A stretch of 36,197 nt of DNA. It comes from JBELHR01 sp049607205 (GTDB taxonomy: Bacteria; Bacteroidota; Bacteroidia; Flavobacteriales; Flavobacteriaceae). The notes beneath the pieces were generated by a model. That model was not told the origin of the DNA. It was given only the letters and a program-made list of their open reading frames with translations, and did not search any database. The stretch lies in contig JBMYWH010000023.1 in assembly GCA_049607205.1 (NCBI GenBank), forward strand, positions 1 through 36,197, given 5' to 3'. Positions within the stretch are counted from its first letter, which is position 1; each line of letters starts with the position of its first letter. The position numbers and the translations under genes are program-made. This document shows positions 32,278-36,197 of the stretch, piece by piece.

Positions 32278-32903
32278 AGCAGACCAAACTCATACCCTTG
32301 TTCCAGAAGTTTTTTTAGGACAGTTTCTAAGCTGCCCATTAAATTCTTTTGCGCTTTTTTGCTGTCATGAAATACGATGATTCTTCCGTTTTCAGCATGA
32401 TTTAAACAGTTTTCTACACATTGTTCTGGACTGTTGACCGAATCCCAATCTGCACTGAGCGCCGACCACATGATAATTTTGTAGTTTAGGTCTAATAAGG
32501 CTCTAATTTGACTTTTCTTAATGCGACCATAAGGGGGTCTGAATAATTTTTCTACATTTTGAGGAAGTAAGGCCTCAGTCTGCGCGATGTTTTCTAGATA
32601 GTCTTCTTTGGAGTGTTTCCATCCCTTTAAATGATTGTGGGTATGATTTCCCACACGATGTCCTTCCTTAAGAATACGAGCATAGATTTCAGGATGTTCC
32701 TCGATATTTTTACCGATCAAAAAAAAGGTTGCTCTGACCTGATATTTTTTCAAAATATCAAGTACCCAATAGGTCACTTCCTCTGTGGGGCCATCGTCAA
32801 AAGTTAGATAGACTGTTTTAGGAGTTTTTTTGGGCCCAGCCCAAAGCAATTCAGGATAAATCCGACGGATTGCTTTAGGTGGGTAAACCAAATAGGGTCT
32901 CAT
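32274..32903 (-). CDS. Polysaccharide deacetylase (NodB domain)
   Basis: Metal-dependent removal of acetyl groups from an amino-sugar polymer; carbohydrate esterase 4 family. It is 209 residues with all five motifs: TFDDGP (Asp36, Asp37), NHTHNH (metal His87 and His91), RPPYG, SADWDS and IVFHDS. A short N-terminal segment (MRPYLVYPPKAIRRIYP) precedes the domain without a clear signal peptide, so it may be cytoplasmic or weakly membrane-tethered. It starts 2 nt after the stop of the DUF2723 gene, so the two are cotranscribed; a shared role in cell-envelope sugars is plausible. Confidence 0.93.
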   Translation of the reverse strand: MRPYLVYPPKAIRRIYPELLWAGPKKTPKTVYLTFDDGPTEEVTYWVLDILKKYQVRATFFLIGKNIEEHPEIYARILKEGHRVGNHTHNHLKGWKHSKEDYLENIAQTEALLPQNVEKLFRPPYGRIKKSQIRALLDLNYKIIMWSALSADWDSVNSPEQCVENCLNHAENGRIIVFHDSKKAQKNLMGSLETVLKKLLEQGYEFGLL

Positions 32904-32905
32904 AA

Positions 32906-35900
32906 TTATTCTGCTAAGAGCTGTTCAAAGAGTTGAATGTGATTGATGAATTCGTTCTGAACTTCTTCCCCGTAGGCTTCATCATCAAATTTCACTACAT
33001 CTCCTACAATGCTTCTGTACATATTTAAGTTATTCTCTATATCACTGAAGATAATAGGGATATATGAGCTGTCAAAAATGCTGTAATACTTTAATCGGTC
33101 CTGGAATAGTCCGATGAGTTCTTGAGCTGTTTCTCTGGCTTTTTCTTGGTTTCCTGCTAAGTAATAATACTGAGGATATCCTAAGGCAATTCCATAATGA
33201 CCAAATGGAGTTATAGGAAGTTTTTCTAAAGAGAAGTCTAATACCTGATTTGCTTTGATACTATCTCCTTCTCTTAGGAATTGTTCGGCAAGTCGCATGA
33301 AATTATTACGCATAGAAATGCTGTTCTTCTTTGTTTCAGGATCGATATAGATTTTTGTGTAATCCATGCGTTCCCAATCCCAGTTCATCATGATCTCATA
33401 CATGTGATCAGAATCAATACGACCTAAATCAAATAAATTCGTAGTGACAGGAGTTTTGATGGGCACAAGTCTATAAGAAAGTCCATCTAGCTGCAAATAA
33501 TCTTTCATCCAGATATACTCTAGATCAGCATTTGCACCTCCAGTGAAATATATAGGTCTTTCCCAGTTGTTATTCGCTATGATATCCAGCATCATGATGC
33601 TGTTTTTACCGATGGCTTGTGGGTCGATTTCTATATCAATATAAGGAAGGATTAAGTCAGCATCCTCAGGTTTAACAATTCCGCTTTTCAAGACGTTTTC
33701 TTTGTTAACAGGAATCCTAATTCTATTGGTTGGGTATATTTTAACCATTGTTCCCTGATCATCAGCCTCTACATAGGTCAGATCACGATTACTAGAAATC
33801 CAACGCATGAAGAATTCAATGTCAATAACAGAATCTTTCAATTGAGGTAGCGGCATCAAATAAGCAGCATCTAAAGTTCCATACTTGTACTGATCATGGG
33901 TCAATTGAGATGGAATAGGCTCAGCATCATAAGTCTTGCGTTTCATTTGATCAATATACCAGTCTGTATTGAATAGACTTGAATTGATCAATTTGATGTC
34001 TGTTCTATAATCCTCCACTTCTTGCATATACCAAAGTGGGAAGGTATCATTGTCTCCAATGGTAAACATGATGGAATTAGGAAGACAGCTGTCTAGGTAA
34101 GCTTGAGCATTGAGTCTAGCGGTATAGCGATCTGATCTGTCATGATCATCCCAGTTTTGTGCCGCCATGAGTACAGGAACGGCTAATAAACACAGAACAG
34201 TTAATCCTATAGCAAGTGGTTTAGGAGAGAATTTAGACTTGAATTTTTCAAACAAGGCATAAACTCCAAATCCAACCCACATTGCAAAAATATAGAAAGA
34301 TCCCACAACTGCATAATCTCTTTCTCTTGGTTCAAATGGACGCGGATTGGTATAGAATACAATGGCCAGTCCAGTGAAAATAAAGAATAAGAATAGGACC
34401 CAGAAATTTTTAGGGTCTTTTTTAATGTGCCAAAACAGCCCTATTAAACCAAGGATTAAGGGCAAGAAATAATAAGTGTTTCTTCCTTTGTTCTCCTTGA
34501 ATTCTTGAGGGAGGTTGTGCTGAGGGCCTAAATGCATCTCATCGATGAAGTCAATTCCACTGATCCAGTTTCCATTAAATAAATCGAGATTTCCTTGAAT
34601 GTCATTTTGCTTTCCAACGAAATTCCACATGAAATACCTGAAGTACATGTATCCGAACTGATAGTCGAGCATGAAATAAAGGTTTTCGCCCATGGTTGGG
34701 CGGCGTGTAGAATTCTCAGGAATTCCAACAATAGATTTATAGTTTTGAGCGTTTGCAGGGTTTACCATTCGAGGGATAAATCCTTTATGGGTGTCTGCAT
34801 AATTAGGAAGTGCATCCTTATAATCATTTACAATGACGTATTTCCCTGCTTCTTCGTCCTTTTCGTATTTAGGTTTTTCATCACGTGTTGGATCTAAGGG
34901 ATTTACCTTTCTATCATAAGTAATAGAGTAGTAGGTGTCATAAAACACGTTGGCATCTCCATATTGTTCACGGTTGTAATAGGCAAGTAGTTCTCTAGCT
35001 GACGAAGGATTGTTCTCGTTGATAGTCGTGTCGGCATTTGCACGGATTGGTAGCATCATCCAGGTACTGAAACCGATCATGATAAACAGAATAGCAAGTA
35101 TGGCTGTATTAGCTTTGACCAGTTGCTTTTCTCGAGTCTTTTTTAAACCAAAATAGAACCCTGCTATGATTAGAAGTAGTGCTATGATCGAACCTGAATT
35201 AAATGGTAAGCCTATGCTGTTCACAAAGAAAAGTTCACTCGCTGAGAAAAATTTCAAAGTGAAAGGGAATAGTATTTTAAAGATAAGCGCCAACACAATT
35301 ACTGCAACAATATTTGCGAGAATGAAATTTCTTGGCGTGCTTAGGTCGTAATATTTGTATAAGTATAAGAATACAATCGAAGGAATCACAAGTAAGACTA
35401 GAATGTGCACTCCAAAAGAGAGGCCGACAACTAAAGCGATCAGAAGTAGCCATTTGTTGCCATAAGGGGCGTCCATATGTTGCTCCCACTTAAGCCCCAA
35501 CCAGAATAATACGGCCATCAAAAATGAAGACATAGCATATACTTCTCCTTCCACGGCGCTAAACCAAAAACTGTCTGTGAAAGTATAGGTTAATGACCCT
35601 ACTGCAGCAGAACCTAAAATTGCAATTACTTGTGCTTTTGAGTAATCTAATTGATCTCCAATGGCTTTTTTTAATAAAAGAGTCATGGACCAAAACATGA
35701 ATAAAATAGTGAAAGCACTTGCGAGGCCTGACATGAACTTCACCATATAAGCTATCTGACTAATGTCTGTAGAAAACATGGCAAAAAATGCTCCCATCAT
35801 TTGAAATAAAGGAGCTCCAGGTGGGTGTCCTACTTCCAGTTTAACCGCGGTTGATATATACTCTCCACAATCCCAGTAACTAACAGTTGGTTCTAGGGTA

Positions 35901-35980
35901 AGGGTATAGGTAATTAAAGCGATTACAAAAACGGACCAACCCATAATTTGGTCCCAAAACTTAAATTTATTTTGATTCAT
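32906..35980 (-). CDS. DUF2723 membrane protein, GT-C type glycosyltransferase (GT117-like)
   Basis: 1024 residues, normal for Bacteroidota members. The N-terminal DUF2723 region has about 10-12 TM helices, with SYWDCGEYISTA (Asp37, Glu40) and GHPPGAPLFQM in the first external loop; the acidic pair fits the catalytic loop of GT-C enzymes that use lipid-linked sugar donors. A second hydrophobic cluster lies at about 500-600 (with PRPFEPRERDYAVVGSFYIF). The C-terminal 400 residues are soluble and extracytoplasmic, containing TIGDNDTFPLWYMQEVE. Protein O-glycosylation is suggested for the family; the target here is unknown. First gene of a two-gene operon with the deacetylase. Confidence 0.92.
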   Translation of the reverse strand: MNQNKFKFWDQIMGWSVFVIALITYTLTLEPTVSYWDCGEYISTAVKLEVGHPPGAPLFQMMGAFFAMFSTDISQIAYMVKFMSGLASAFTILFMFWSMTLLLKKAIGDQLDYSKAQVIAILGSAAVGSLTYTFTDSFWFSAVEGEVYAMSSFLMAVLFWLGLKWEQHMDAPYGNKWLLLIALVVGLSFGVHILVLLVIPSIVFLYLYKYYDLSTPRNFILANIVAVIVLALIFKILFPFTLKFFSASELFFVNSIGLPFNSGSIIALLLIIAGFYFGLKKTREKQLVKANTAILAILFIMIGFSTWMMLPIRANADTTINENNPSSARELLAYYNREQYGDANVFYDTYYSITYDRKVNPLDPTRDEKPKYEKDEEAGKYVIVNDYKDALPNYADTHKGFIPRMVNPANAQNYKSIVGIPENSTRRPTMGENLYFMLDYQFGYMYFRYFMWNFVGKQNDIQGNLDLFNGNWISGIDFIDEMHLGPQHNLPQEFKENKGRNTYYFLPLILGLIGLFWHIKKDPKNFWVLFLFFIFTGLAIVFYTNPRPFEPRERDYAVVGSFYIFAMWVGFGVYALFEKFKSKFSPKPLAIGLTVLCLLAVPVLMAAQNWDDHDRSDRYTARLNAQAYLDSCLPNSIMFTIGDNDTFPLWYMQEVEDYRTDIKLINSSLFNTDWYIDQMKRKTYDAEPIPSQLTHDQYKYGTLDAAYLMPLPQLKDSVIDIEFFMRWISSNRDLTYVEADDQGTMVKIYPTNRIRIPVNKENVLKSGIVKPEDADLILPYIDIEIDPQAIGKNSIMMLDIIANNNWERPIYFTGGANADLEYIWMKDYLQLDGLSYRLVPIKTPVTTNLFDLGRIDSDHMYEIMMNWDWERMDYTKIYIDPETKKNSISMRNNFMRLAEQFLREGDSIKANQVLDFSLEKLPITPFGHYGIALGYPQYYYLAGNQEKARETAQELIGLFQDRLKYYSIFDSSYIPIIFSDIENNLNMYRSIVGDVVKFDDEAYGEEVQNEFINHIQLFEQLLAE

Positions 35981-36101
35981 GTGATTATATATATGGGGCG
36001 AATTTAATAATTAAATTGTGAAAATGAGTACTTAAAGTCTAAGGGCTGTAATTAAGACCGCGTCAAAGAAATGTTAAAATGAAAAAAAAATAAAAAAAAG
36101 C

Positions 36102-36131
36102 TTGTTTGAACCCAAGAATGTTTTAAATTTG
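36102..36131 (+). promoter_or_regulatory. Promoter of tRNA-Gln
   Basis: TTG (36102-36104) and TAAATTTG (36124-36131) are 19 nt apart, a full consensus match, preceded by an A-rich tract (36080-36099) that may act as an UP element. It lies 17 nt before the tRNA. Confidence 0.8.
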
Positions 36132-36148
36132 CACCCGCAATCAGCAAT

Positions 36149-36197
36149 TGACCCATGGTGTAATGGTAGCACTCCGGTTTTTGGTACCGTCAGTCAA
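36149..36197 (+). tRNA. tRNA-Gln (anticodon TTG), cut by the window end
   Basis: TGACCCA acceptor arm, GGTGTAATGGTAGCAC D-arm region, and an anticodon loop TTTTGGT giving TTG (reads CAA). Only 49 nt are present; the T-arm and 3' acceptor arm lie beyond the window. Confidence 0.88.

Noticed and set aside
1..36197. CRISPR array, prophage, defence island or replication origin
   Set aside because: No regularly spaced repeats, phage or defence genes, or DnaA-box cluster noticed by reading; the window is mostly core genes.

Overview
This is a low-GC stretch of chromosome from a member of the Bacteroidota, most likely order Flavobacteriales. Three things point there. The promoters match the Bacteroidota -33/-7 type (TTG, then TAnnTTTG), and starts are preceded by A/T-rich sequence, not Shine-Dalgarno motifs. 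The gene order is typical of flavobacteria: ribE / pdxA-DUF177-rpmF-fabH-accB-accC, exbB-exbD-exbD-porin / rpoN-asnS, and rplM-rpsI-rpsB-tsf-pyrH-frr. Families typical of the phylum are present (DUF2723/GT117 membrane protein, DUF4382 lipoprotein, VCBS-repeat lipoprotein with a CxxCH motif). I cannot name genus or species. No prophage, transposase, CRISPR array or defence island is visible.

Layout. 1-2.5 kb: two convergent lipoprotein genes separated by a bidirectional terminator. 2.6-6.9 kb (minus): a tightly packed ribE-MATE-gshF operon. 6.9-11.9 kb (plus): pdxA, DUF177, L32, then fabH-accB-accC (start of fatty-acid synthesis). 11.9-13.4 kb: an Lrp/AsnC regulator and a type I asparaginase. 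13.6 kb: tRNA-Ser(GGA). 13.75-17.66 kb: an ExbB / membrane protein / ExbD / ExbD energy-transduction operon, a rearranged third exbD-like gene, and an outer-membrane barrel gene. 17.65-25.0 kb (minus): PAP2-like protein, rpoN, asnS, an MMPL/RND exporter, frr and pyrH. 25.1-26.2 kb (plus): a lone HGSNAT-like membrane acyltransferase. 26.3-28.9 kb (minus): tsf, rpsB, rpsI, rplM with leader hairpins. 29.0-31.8 kb (minus): polA. 32-36 kb: a thioredoxin-fold protein, a polysaccharide deacetylase and a 1024-residue DUF2723 protein. The window ends inside a tRNA-Gln(TTG). No stretch above 300 bases lacks a gene.

Most notable. (1) The gene at 16284-16880 looks like a fusion made by local tandem duplication: the promoter, start codon and first four codons of the downstream porin gene are joined to exbD1 just after the codon for its essential membrane Asp. 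A 1146-bp duplication followed by a 484-bp deletion explains every repeat offset. (2) ExbD1 and the fusion both carry a CxxCH motif inside an insertion in the periplasmic domain. (3) DNA polymerase I has lost three of four proofreading carboxylates by motif alignment. (4) The thioredoxin-fold protein lacks its CxxC. (5) Several -7 boxes end 3-4 nt before the start codon, predicting leaderless mRNAs and explaining spurious in-frame TTG starts. Most of the window is ordinary core-genome sequence; the exb/porin region is the best candidate for something undescribed.
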